Shown piece after piece: positions 1 through 6,649 of a stretch of DNA of 8,906 nucleotides. How positions within the stretch are numbered: position 1 is the stretch's first letter; each line of letters opens with the position of its first letter. The position numbers and the translations under genes were made by a program. The DNA lies in assembly GCA_002479655.1 (NCBI GenBank), contig DLOQ01000175.1:15371-24276 (forward strand). Direction: 5' to 3'. The notes under the pieces were generated by a model. That model saw only the letters and a list, made by a program, of their open reading frames with translations, was not told the DNA's origin and ran no database searches. The stretch is from Lachnospiraceae bacterium UBA7480 (GTDB lineage Bacteria; Bacillota; Clostridia; Lachnospirales; Lachnospiraceae).

Positions 1-1121
1 GCATCATTTTTCTTGCGTTTTCCCAACACAACATCCTGTTCCTTTAGATCCACCATGACCTGTTCTATGCTGAATGCCTGCATGGCGCCGGATCTGGAAT
101 AGCTTCTGCCCGCGCCATGGGAGGAGGTGCAAAAGGATTCCTTATTCCCTTTTCCTTCCACCACATAGCTGTAAGAGCCCATAGCTCCCGGTATCACAGC
201 CATCTCTCCTTCCCTCACTCTGGTGGCGCCTTTCCTGTGTACCCAGACATTAGCGCCATAGTGATTTTCCAATGCCGCATAGTTGTGATGGCAGTTGATC
301 TCCTCTCCATATTCCACAGTAAGATCCGTATATTTTTCAATCTGCTCCTTTACAATGGCACAAGTCTTATCCAGCATACGCTCGCGGTTCTCAAAGGCAT
401 AATCCAGAGCCAGATTCATCCAATTGATATACTGCTGCCCTTCTTTTGACCGGACGGGCAGGAACGCCAGACGGTACTCCTCCCTGACCTCGCTGTACCA
501 CATATTGTTCAGCTCTCTTGCCTTATTATGGAAGTAATCGCAGATTGCCTTTCCGAGATGGCGGCTTCCGGAATGGATCATAATGCCAAGATACCCATCC
601 TGATCTTCCTGAAGCTCAATAAAATGATTGCCGCCGCCCAGACTTCCCACCTGATAATATCCGTCCTCGATCAACGGAATCAGCTCCGCGTCCTCCTCAT
701 ACTTTTCCATTTCCCGCTGCGCGCGATCCAGCACTTCCGACTTCTGAGGCGTCTTGTATCTCTCCATATTTAAGGGGATCGCCCGCATGATGCTGCCGAT
801 GATAGACTGGATCAGGGTGCCGTTTCCGGTCTGAATCCCTTTGATATCCTCCACACGGATATTGGTTGGAATAAAATCCATACCGCATCCGATATCCACT
901 CCCACCGCATTTGGGATGATCACATCCTTTGTAGCGATCACTCCGCCGATAGGCATTCCCTTGCCTGCATGGGTATCAGGCATCAGGCATACCCATTTAT
1001 GTATAAAGGGAAGCTGTGACAGGTTGTATGCCTGCTCCAGACAATTTCCCTCCAGCTGACTCTCATCCTCCAGCCATACCTTCACCGGAAATCTTGTTTT
1101 TTCATTATTCAGTACAAACAT
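1..1121 (-). CDS. rtcB: RNA-splicing ligase RtcB (3'-phosphate/5'-OH RNA ligase), C-terminus cut by window edge
   Basis: RtcB joins RNA 2',3'-cyclic phosphate or 3'-phosphate ends to 5'-OH ends using GTP and Mn2+, in RNA repair or tRNA splicing. Translating the minus strand from 1121 gives 373 residues with no stop before the window edge. Family motifs are in order: MPDTHAGKGMPIGG (47-60), VGVDIGCGM (73-81), GGGNHFIE (162-169), HSGSRHLGK (183-191), CHHNYA (277-282) and SSHGAGRSYSR (333-343). By comparison with E. coli RtcB (about 408 aa), C79, H166, H183 and H279 should bind Mn2+ and H335 should be the guanylylated histidine, so the active site looks intact. Some 30 C-terminal residues are probably outside. 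The ATG at 1121 follows GGAGAG at good spacing, and the protein opens like the family. No archease or rtcA lies in the window. It is transcribed divergently from two WYL regulators, its likely controllers. Identification is very secure; the RNA substrate is unknown. Confidence 0.97.
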   Translation of the reverse strand, partial: MFVLNNEKTRFPVKVWLEDESQLEGNCLEQAYNLSQLPFIHKWVCLMPDTHAGKGMPIGGVIATKDVIIPNAVGVDIGCGMDFIPTNIRVEDIKGIQTGNGTLIQSIIGSIMRAIPLNMERYKTPQKSEVLDRAQREMEKYEEDAELIPLIEDGYYQVGSLGGGNHFIELQEDQDGYLGIMIHSGSRHLGKAICDYFHNKARELNNMWYSEVREEYRLAFLPVRSKEGQQYINWMNLALDYAFENRERMLDKTCAIVKEQIEKYTDLTVEYGEEINCHHNYAALENHYGANVWVHRKGATRVREGEMAVIPGAMGSYSYVVEGKGNKESFCTSSHGAGRSYSRSGAMQAFSIEQVMVDLKEQDVVLGKRKKND

Positions 1122-1232
1122 ATTCTCTCCATCCTTTCCATTCTGGTCTCATCTCTACACTTCTGCGCCGCCGGACTGATTTCGTTCCGGGACTGTTTTT
1201 ATCCACCCGTTTGCTTCAACCGGCTTAACTGT

Positions 1233-1262
1233 TTTCATTATATGAAACATTTTCCGGAGAAT
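1233..1262. promoter_or_regulatory. Inverted repeats in the rtcB/WYL divergent control region (possible operators)
   Basis: Two palindromic elements are visible. TTTCAT-TAT-ATGAAA (1233-1247, perfect 6-bp arms) covers the rtcB -10 box. ATTTTCCGGAGAAT (1249-1262) is symmetric at 12 of 14 positions around CCGG and lies between the two divergent promoters. A further TTTCA half-site lies at 1265-1269. Sites so placed could bind one or both WYL proteins. The repeats are seen; binding is inferred. Confidence 0.4.
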
Positions 1263-1265
1263 CAT
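1237..1265 (-). promoter_or_regulatory. Candidate rtcB promoter with perfect -10 and poor -35
   Basis: On the minus strand a perfect TATAAT lies at 1242-1237. Seventeen bases upstream the hexamer is ATGATT (1265-1260), a poor match to TTGACA. A transcript would begin near 1230 and leave a leader of about 109 nt before the rtcB ATG. A consensus -10 with no -35 fits a promoter needing an activator. This is a reading of consensus boxes only. Confidence 0.5.
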
Positions 1266-1294
1266 TTCAAAAAAGTTGCGAAGTGTGTTATATT
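1266..1294 (+). promoter_or_regulatory. Candidate promoter of the WYL regulator pair
   Basis: On the plus strand TTCAAA (1266-1271, four of six matches to TTGACA) is followed after 17 bases by TATATT (1289-1294). A TG at 1286-1287 makes an extended -10. The start would be near 1301, about 89 nt before the first WYL gene. It is back to back with the rtcB promoter, and the two -35 positions are adjacent. Confidence 0.5.
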
Positions 1295-1389
1295 TATTTT
1301 GAAGGTTACCCGTACAAGGAAATAACAGTCAAAAATAGCAGGTAAAATACAAAACAGTCTCTCAGGCGCAGAGGCGGAACCGGAGAAAA

Positions 1390-2634
1390 ATGTCTGATTT
1401 TCAGGAGCTGGTGAAAAGCTTTTCCAAAACAAGAGAATATGTGCGTGATTTTTTTGTCTACGGCTTCAAGACCAGAGATGAATTCACGGGCAAAAGCCCC
1501 CGGACCTATGACAATGAACGGAGACGTCTGGAAAGCTGGCTTGGGGAGCATGTACGGAAAGACCATGTATCTAACGGCTGCAACATTTCCCTTGCCATAG
1601 ACAGCAACCTTCTGGACACCAACCCTCTGTTCAGGGTATGGAAGACGAAAAGCTTTACCGACAACGATATCGTGCTCCATTTCCTGATACTGGATCTGCT
1701 TCAGGACGGCGCGGAACTGACCGTGGAGGAAATAACAAGCGGTCTGCTGGAGGAATATGAAGCGCTGTTCGATATCCAGACCGTCCGCCGGAAATGCAAT
1801 GCCTATGAAAAAGAAGGGTTGCTGAAAAAAAAGAAATCCGGAAAAACCGTTGTTTTTTCCATCGACAATTCTCTTGCGCACTGGATAAAATCAAATGAAG
1901 GTATGCTGGATGCCCTTGCGTTTTACCAGATGGCGGGCAATCTTGGAATCATCGGAAACTACCTCTCGGAACAGTCGGACCATCACAACCAAACCTTCCG
2001 GGTGAAACACAGCTTCTGCGTACATACTCTGGAAGAAGAGATCCTATTCGCCCTTCTGGATGCCATGAACCGGAAGACAGATGTACGTCTGGAAATGAAA
2101 AGCTCCAAAAACGGTGCTCTGAATACCGCCGACTGTACACCCCTGCAGATCTTTACCAGCACCAGAAGCGGCCGCCGTTTTCTGTGTGGATATGTGAAAA
2201 AAAGCAGGCGCTTCACCTGCTACCGCCTGGATACCGTCAAAATCGTTACTCCCTCAGACCCATCGGAGGGATATGAGGAACTGCTGGCACAGCTGGGCCG
2301 GAACCGCTGCTATCTGTGGGGCGTATCCTTTCAGGGAAATAGCCAACACCACCTTAATAAGCTGACTATGACAATACAGGCTCTGGAACCCTCCGAACAA
2401 TATATTGTTGAACGGTTAAAGCGTGAAGGCAGAGGCGGTACGGTCACAAGAATAAAACGGAATGTTTATCAGTACGAAATCGAAGTATTCGACTGCAATG
2501 AGATACTGCCATGGATCCGCACCTTCACGGGCAGGATCCTGTCTCTGGAATGTACGGACAGATCCGTGGAGAAGCGTTTTTATAGGGATCTGCAGACGAT
2601 GTACCGGATATATCAGATAGATGGAAACACTTAA
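1390..2634 (+). CDS. WYL-domain transcriptional regulator, first of a pair (414 aa)
   Basis: This is a probable ligand-sensing DNA-binding regulator. A basic N-terminal stretch with RTYDNERRRLESWL (38-51) is followed by a winged-helix-like region at about 95-158 (LHFLILDLL, then TVRRKCNAYEKEGLLKK, then a basic wing KKKKSGKTVVFSI). The WYL domain is at about 228-290: charged strand TDVRLEMK, conserved CTPLQIF, then GRRFLCGYVKKSRRFTCYRLDTVKIV. The WYL tripeptide is FLCGY here, while the R-x-x-x-x-R-L-D strand is kept. A WCX-like C-terminal domain covers about 325-410. The ATG at 1390 has GGAG four bases upstream. It leads a two-gene unit facing away from rtcB, which suggests control of rtcB and perhaps of itself. 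WYL proteins such as PafBC and DriD are known to respond to nucleic acid ligands; the ligand here is unknown. The family call is firm and the target is inferred. Confidence 0.85.
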   Translation: MSDFQELVKSFSKTREYVRDFFVYGFKTRDEFTGKSPRTYDNERRRLESWLGEHVRKDHVSNGCNISLAIDSNLLDTNPLFRVWKTKSFTDNDIVLHFLILDLLQDGAELTVEEITSGLLEEYEALFDIQTVRRKCNAYEKEGLLKKKKSGKTVVFSIDNSLAHWIKSNEGMLDALAFYQMAGNLGIIGNYLSEQSDHHNQTFRVKHSFCVHTLEEEILFALLDAMNRKTDVRLEMKSSKNGALNTADCTPLQIFTSTRSGRRFLCGYVKKSRRFTCYRLDTVKIVTPSDPSEGYEELLAQLGRNRCYLWGVSFQGNSQHHLNKLTMTIQALEPSEQYIVERLKREGRGGTVTRIKRNVYQYEIEVFDCNEILPWIRTFTGRILSLECTDRSVEKRFYRDLQTMYRIYQIDGNT

Positions 2635-2712
2635 AAAAGGCAACACACCAAAAATTTAACTGAAATGATGGCAGTGCATGTTCAGCAACAGCCATCAGAC
2701 GGAGAAAAAGTC

Positions 2713-3702
2713 ATGGAATTATTCTCAGAAATATATAGCTGCTACTATCAGGTGTTAAGACATTTATTGCGCAGTCAGGACACACTGACCATACAGGACA
2801 TCCGCCACCGGATCTCCGGTGAAGGCTTTGAGGAGAGCCTGCTTTCCATAATCCCTAAGCTGGAAGACGGTACATGGAATCTATTTGAAAAGGATGGAAA
2901 GCTATACCGTTCCAGACTCTCATCCTCTTTTACCACCCCTGTTTCCGACCTTGAGAAGTCCTATCTTAAGGCGCTGCTGTCTGACCCGCGCATAGGATTA
3001 TTTCTGGATCGGGAGCAATTGGAAGCATTGGATAACATGCTGGCTGATGTGGCTCCGCTTTGGAGACCGGAGCAGTTCTATTATTTTGACCGGTTCGCTG
3101 ACAGCGATCCCTATGAAGATGAAAATTACCGAGACTGCTTCCGGACCCTGCTTCAGGCGCAGAAGCAGAACCGGTACGTGGATATCGACTATACCTCCCC
3201 GAACGGGACCCGCGTACATCACCACTATATCCCCGCCCGTCTGGAATACTCGGTCAAGAATGACAAATTCCGGGTTCTCGCTCTGAAGCCCACCCATCCG
3301 GCGAAACATTTAAAACTGGAGACCTTGAATGTTTCCCGTATTCAGAGTGTCCGACTGCTGCCAAAAACTCTATCCTCTCCTGTAGATTTAGATGCTATGA
3401 TTCAGCGTTCTTACTATAAAGAACCGCTCCGGCTGCGCATTGTCAACAAACGCAATGCCCTTGAGCGTGCCATGCTGCACTTTGCAAATTATGAAAAGAA
3501 TACAACAAAAATAGATGAGGACACTTATGAATGTCTCATCTATTATAACCGGAATATGGAGACCGAACTGCTGATTGAAGTCATGTCCTTTGGTCCCATG
3601 CTTACCGTACTTGAAAACGAAAGATTCCTAAACAGCCTGAAAGACCGGCTGCAAAAGCAGATGCGGATTGTGCCGCCTGCGGAAAATATATATAATACAT
3701 AA
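2713..3702 (+). CDS. WYL-domain transcriptional regulator, second of a pair (329 aa)
   Basis: This is a second WYL protein, probably co-transcribed with the first across a 78-nt gap with no terminator in it. The chosen start, MELFSEIYSCYYQV at 2713, has GGAG eight bases upstream (2701-2704). An in-frame ATG at 2665 would add 16 residues but has no ribosome site. Residues 1-70 form an N-terminal helical region where a winged helix would be expected, though it is weak by eye. The WYL domain is at about 148-215: RYVDIDYTSPNGTRVHHHYIPARLEYS, then DKFRVLALKP, then LNVSRIQSVRLL. The WCX domain is at about 238-320 (LRLRIVNKRNALERAMLHFANYEK, then ELLIEVMSFGPMLTVL). WYL pairs in which two paralogues act together are known (PafB/PafC), so a heteromeric regulator is plausible here. 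The stop codon overlaps the 3' end of rnpB on the opposite strand. Confidence 0.82.
   Translation: MELFSEIYSCYYQVLRHLLRSQDTLTIQDIRHRISGEGFEESLLSIIPKLEDGTWNLFEKDGKLYRSRLSSSFTTPVSDLEKSYLKALLSDPRIGLFLDREQLEALDNMLADVAPLWRPEQFYYFDRFADSDPYEDENYRDCFRTLLQAQKQNRYVDIDYTSPNGTRVHHHYIPARLEYSVKNDKFRVLALKPTHPAKHLKLETLNVSRIQSVRLLPKTLSSPVDLDAMIQRSYYKEPLRLRIVNKRNALERAMLHFANYEKNTTKIDEDTYECLIYYNRNMETELLIEVMSFGPMLTVLENERFLNSLKDRLQKQMRIVPPAENIYNT
3653..3680 (-). terminator. Candidate rnpB terminator inside the 3' coding end of the second WYL gene
   Basis: Read on the minus strand, GCAGGCGG and CCGC-AT-CTGC form an 8-bp GC-rich stem with a 2-nt bulge and the 6-nt loop CACAAT (3680-3657). TTTT follows at 3656-3653. 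It lies about 19 bases beyond the rnpB 3' end, within codons for about residues 314-323 of the second WYL protein. The T tract is short, so this is tentative. Confidence 0.4.
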
Positions 3703-4047
3703 GCGGGACTATAAGCCGGGTTATGTCATAGCCGGCAATGCCGGCCGGGATGATCATCTATCTGGTCCAGCCGTTACCGGCAGGCTCAAGCGACCTACCT
3801 GAAGACAGACCGGGCAAGCCTGTTGTCTTCTTTTTGGTCTTGCTTCGGATGGGGTTTACAGAGCCCCGGCTGTTACCAGCCGGGCGGTGGTCTCTTACAC
3901 CGCCTTTCCACCATTACCGCTTGCGCGGCTGTATATTTCTGTTGCACTAGCCTTGGAGTCGCCTCCACCGGACGTTATCCGGCATCCTGCCCTGTGAAGC
4001 CCGGACTTTCCTCACGGGATTTCCCGCGCGACCATCCGTCCCACTTA
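3699..4047 (-). ncRNA. rnpB: RNase P RNA, bacterial class A-like
   Basis: This is the catalytic RNA of RNase P, which trims the 5' leaders of pre-tRNAs with protein RnpA. Read on the minus strand it carries the conserved blocks in order: GAGGAAAGTCCGGGCT near the 5' end, AGGGCAGGATGCCGG, AGTGCAACAGAAA, GTAAGAGACCACCG, AACCCCATCCGAAGC then AAGACCAAA, AGGTAGGTCGCTTGAGCC, and ACATAACCCGGCTTATAG at the 3' end. P1 closes the molecule: ATAAGTGGGAC (4048-4038) pairs with GTCCCGCTTAT (3709-3699) with one G-U. The CCGGG/CCCGG core of P4 is present. The length of about 349 nt is normal for class A. The ends are set by P1 and by the -10 box at 4057-4052, so they may be off by a few bases. CR-V reads ACATAA where I would expect ACAGAA. 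Both ends abut or overlap neighbouring coding sequence. Confidence 0.96.
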
Positions 4048-4051
4048 TGTG

Positions 4052-4081
4052 ATTATACGTTGAAACAGGATCCCCCTACAA
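4052..4081 (-). promoter_or_regulatory. Candidate rnpB promoter embedded in the end of the kinase gene
   Basis: A perfect TATAAT (4057-4052, minus strand) contains the TAA stop codon (4055-4053) of the upstream kinase gene. Eighteen bases upstream is TTGTAG (4081-4076), a weak -35 starting TTG. The predicted start, near 4045, falls within two or three bases of the 5' end expected from the P1 helix. This agreement supports the call. Confidence 0.65.
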
Positions 4082-5729
4082 ACTCCCTTACAATGGAATT
4101 GTTAGGAAGATTCTCGCTGCTCACACCCAAAAAATATTCAAAAAATTTCAACAGCCTCTTTGCCTCATAATATTCCGGTTCCTCCTTCTTCACGGAGTAT
4201 AACAACGGCTCCGCAAACTGCTTAAGCACCGCCAGTTCATAGATCAGCGCCGAGTTAAACATTGCATCCGCGCTTTCCTGGAAAGGAAAGATATTCTCCT
4301 CCTCGCCGCGTCTCACAGACGGCCACATCCTGATCGTCCTTGTCGCAGATGCGCCTCTCGTCCGCGCGTCCCTCACCATCCGTCTGATCAGCCTTCCGTC
4401 CGTGGTTGGGATCCTGTTATGTTCATCCACATTCAGGCTCGTAAGCGCGCTGATATAGATCTTAAACTTACTCTCTGCCGGGAGGGTCAGCGACATCTTA
4501 TCATTGAGCGCATGGATGCCCTCGATCACAAGGATATCCTCCGGTCCCAAAGTCTTATAATTGCCCTTATACTCCCTTGCCCCGATCTTAAAGTTAAATG
4601 TCGGCAGCTCCACCGTCTCACCGGCCAGCAGCTTTGTCATATCCTGATTAAAGAGCGTCGTGTCAATGGCTTCCAGACATTCAAAATTATAATCACCATT
4701 CTCATCTTTCGGCGTATCTTCCCGGTTGACAAAGTAATCATCTACAGCGATCGGATGCGGCTTCAGCCCATAGGAAGCAAGCTGCACGGACAACCGGTGG
4801 GAAAATGTCGTCTTACCGGAAGAAGAAGGTCCCGCGATCATGACGAACTTCACGCCCCCGCGTTCTACGATCTCCCTAGCAATCTCAGCGATCCTACGCT
4901 CCTGCAGAGCCTCCTGCAATAAGATGATATCGCTCAGTCCGCCTTCACATATCCTGTCATTCAGATCGCCCACCGTATCGATGCCAAGCTTCTCGCCCCA
5001 GTCCGTCCCTTTCCGCAGCGTCTCAAACAGCTTTTCTCTGGAAGCCAGCGGCTTTACCGTCAACGGGTCGCCCATTTCCGGCAGCATCAGCATAAACCCG
5101 TTATTGAACGGCAACAGATCAAATTCCCTGATATATCCCGCATTTGGCAGCATATAGCCATAATAATAATCATGATAGCCGTCTATCTCATAGATATTGA
5201 CATACGAGCCACGACGGTAACGGAACAATTTATCCTTATCCGCCATCCCCGCTTCGGCGAAAATCGCCCGCGCCTCATCAGTGTTCATGGAATACTTATT
5301 GATCTTTGTCTTCGAATCAACCAGTTCCCTCATGCGCGCTTTTACTTTATCAATAAAGGACTGATCGACCGTCAGTCCGCCTTTGGGGCTGACATAGTAT
5401 CCGTTGCCGATGGTATATTCCACCTTGACCTGTTTTACCTTGGAAGAACCTTTTTCCTCCGCTTCCAGAATATCCGCAACGGCCTTGACCATGGTCAGGA
5501 TCGCCGTACGCACATAGGTCTTATGTCCGATCGACTCCCTTCTGGTGATCAGCCTGACCACAGCATCCTTTTCCACGGTCTTTGATAATTCACGGATCTT
5601 ATCATTCTCCATGACCACCGCGATCAGCCCGTCATGCTTCGCCTGATATTCCTCAACAACCTCCTCATATGTGATCCCCTTGGGATATTCCTTCTTTTCC
5701 CCTTCAATCGTCAGTATCACCTTATCCAT
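4053..5729 (-). CDS. TGS/ThrRS-like domain uridine kinase-family nucleoside kinase (558 aa)
   Basis: This is a probable cytosolic nucleoside kinase that phosphorylates uridine or cytidine in pyrimidine salvage, fused to a module like the N-terminus of threonyl-tRNA synthetase. Residues 1-62 resemble a TGS domain (EGEKKEYPKGITYEEVVEEY). Residues about 65-220 resemble the ThrRS second additional domain (VEYTIGNGYYVS, MRELVDSKTKI, GYMLPNAGYIREFDLLP) but lack its HxxxH metal motif. The kinase domain begins near 290: Walker A GPSSSGKT (300-307), AVDDYF (328-333), VIEGIHALN (401-409), DGRLIRRMVRDARTRG (444-459) and WPSVRRGEEENIFPFQ (469-484). Plain uridine kinases are about 210 aa; the three-part form is recurrent in clostridia and thermophiles. 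The ATG at 5729 has AAAGGA just upstream. It follows the Nif3 gene by 64 bases, and its stop codon lies in the rnpB -10 box. Substrate is inferred from family only. Confidence 0.9.
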   Translation of the reverse strand: MDKVILTIEGEKKEYPKGITYEEVVEEYQAKHDGLIAVVMENDKIRELSKTVEKDAVVRLITRRESIGHKTYVRTAILTMVKAVADILEAEEKGSSKVKQVKVEYTIGNGYYVSPKGGLTVDQSFIDKVKARMRELVDSKTKINKYSMNTDEARAIFAEAGMADKDKLFRYRRGSYVNIYEIDGYHDYYYGYMLPNAGYIREFDLLPFNNGFMLMLPEMGDPLTVKPLASREKLFETLRKGTDWGEKLGIDTVGDLNDRICEGGLSDIILLQEALQERRIAEIAREIVERGGVKFVMIAGPSSSGKTTFSHRLSVQLASYGLKPHPIAVDDYFVNREDTPKDENGDYNFECLEAIDTTLFNQDMTKLLAGETVELPTFNFKIGAREYKGNYKTLGPEDILVIEGIHALNDKMSLTLPAESKFKIYISALTSLNVDEHNRIPTTDGRLIRRMVRDARTRGASATRTIRMWPSVRRGEEENIFPFQESADAMFNSALIYELAVLKQFAEPLLYSVKKEEPEYYEAKRLLKFFEYFLGVSSENLPNNSIVREFVGGSCFNV

Positions 5730-5793
5730 GCTTCCTTTGTCCTTTCTATTCTTTATTCTTATATATATTCCTTCCTTTGCATTCCGCGCCGTC

Positions 5794-6576
5794 TTACGCC
5801 ACGATAAACGGCTCCTTCTGCGAAGCGCACACCACGGTCATCTCCGGCATATTCTTTAAGATAAACTGCTTCATATACGACAGAAATATCTTCTCGATCC
5901 CATAATGTCCCGCATCGATAATGCCCAGTCCCCTTGCCACGGAGTCGATCCCATCATGATGATCGATGTCACCCGTGATCAGGACATCCGCTCCCGCCTT
6001 TAAGGCATAGCCGCTCCTCTTCTTTCCGGAGCCCGGCGAGATAGCGGCAATGCGGATCCTCATTTCCGGATCCCCATAGACCCTGACAGAATCAATCAAA
6101 AACACTTCCTTGACCAGCTCCGCGCATTCCCGCAGACTCATCTCCTGCGGCAGACGCCCTGCCCTGCCTACGCCCTCTTTGGATAATGAATCTTCATATG
6201 TAACATCCAGCACAGTCCTGTCAGTCAGTTCCAAACGATCTGCTGCCTCATCCGCCATACCGATCACATCAAAATTGGTGTGCATCGCATAGCAGCATAC
6301 GTCCGCCTGAATCAGCTTAAATAATCTCCTGCCCACGATATCCTCTTCCGTTAAACTTGATACATGCGGAAAAATCAGTGGATGATGCGTCAAAAGCAGA
6401 TCCGTATCGGAAAGCACAGCCTCCTCCACGACTTCATCCGTGGCATCCACGGAAAGCAGTATCTTTTCTATCTCCTTCTTTTTCCTGCCGCACATCAATC
6501 CGCTATTGTCCCAGCTTTCCGCAAAGGATGGCGGGGAAAGCGCCTCCAGCCGCCTGATTACTTCCTCTAATTGCAT
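5794..6576 (-). CDS. Nif3-like dinuclear metal centre hexameric protein (260 aa)
   Basis: This is a member of the Nif3/YbgI/YqfO family, often labelled GTP cyclohydrolase 1 type 2 homologue. These proteins form hexameric rings with a two-metal site; their cellular role is not settled. Expected metal residues are all present: LLLTHHPLIF with H64 and H65, HTNFD with H99 and D103, and DAGHYGIEK with D221, H224 and E228. The N-terminus ESWDNSGLMCG is typical. At 260 aa it matches the short E. coli YbgI type and lacks the inserted PII-like domain of B. subtilis YqfO. The start at 6576 is chosen because AGGTGA lies five bases upstream. The frame stays open upstream to 6756, but that extension runs into trmK and has no family similarity. 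The trmK-nif3 order matches B. subtilis yqfN-yqfO. Confidence 0.94.
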   Translation of the reverse strand: MQLEEVIRRLEALSPPSFAESWDNSGLMCGRKKKEIEKILLSVDATDEVVEEAVLSDTDLLLTHHPLIFPHVSSLTEEDIVGRRLFKLIQADVCCYAMHTNFDVIGMADEAADRLELTDRTVLDVTYEDSLSKEGVGRAGRLPQEMSLRECAELVKEVFLIDSVRVYGDPEMRIRIAAISPGSGKKRSGYALKAGADVLITGDIDHHDGIDSVARGLGIIDAGHYGIEKIFLSYMKQFILKNMPEMTVVCASQKEPFIVA

Positions 6577-6649
6577 AATGTCACCTTTCTTATCCGTTAT
6601 TATGAGGTTTACATAACTCAAAATCTGAGCATATATATTCCGGATCATT

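Noticed and set aside
697..888. Open frames within the rtcB region on both strands (for example 697-888 minus and 117-449 plus)
   Set aside because: The rtcB frame shows full family motifs over the whole stretch; the others are out-of-frame shadows.
1171..1200. Hairpin plus T-run on the plus strand (CCGGA...TCCGG then GACTGTTTTT) as a terminator
   Set aside because: No plus-strand gene precedes it, the stem is only 5 bp, and the T-run is offset from the stem.
1150..1230. Possible tRNA-like remnant in the rtcB leader
   Set aside because: There is no proper T-arm GGTTCGAATCC-type motif and no acceptor pairing; GGTTGAAGC alone is not enough.
2665..2712. Upstream ATG at 2665 for the second WYL gene
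   Set aside because: It has no ribosome site. The ATG at 2713 has GGAG eight bases upstream and starts a more typical N-terminus.
3738..4170. Plus-strand open frames over 3738-4170
   Set aside because: They run antisense through the RNase P RNA and the kinase end, and look like no known protein.
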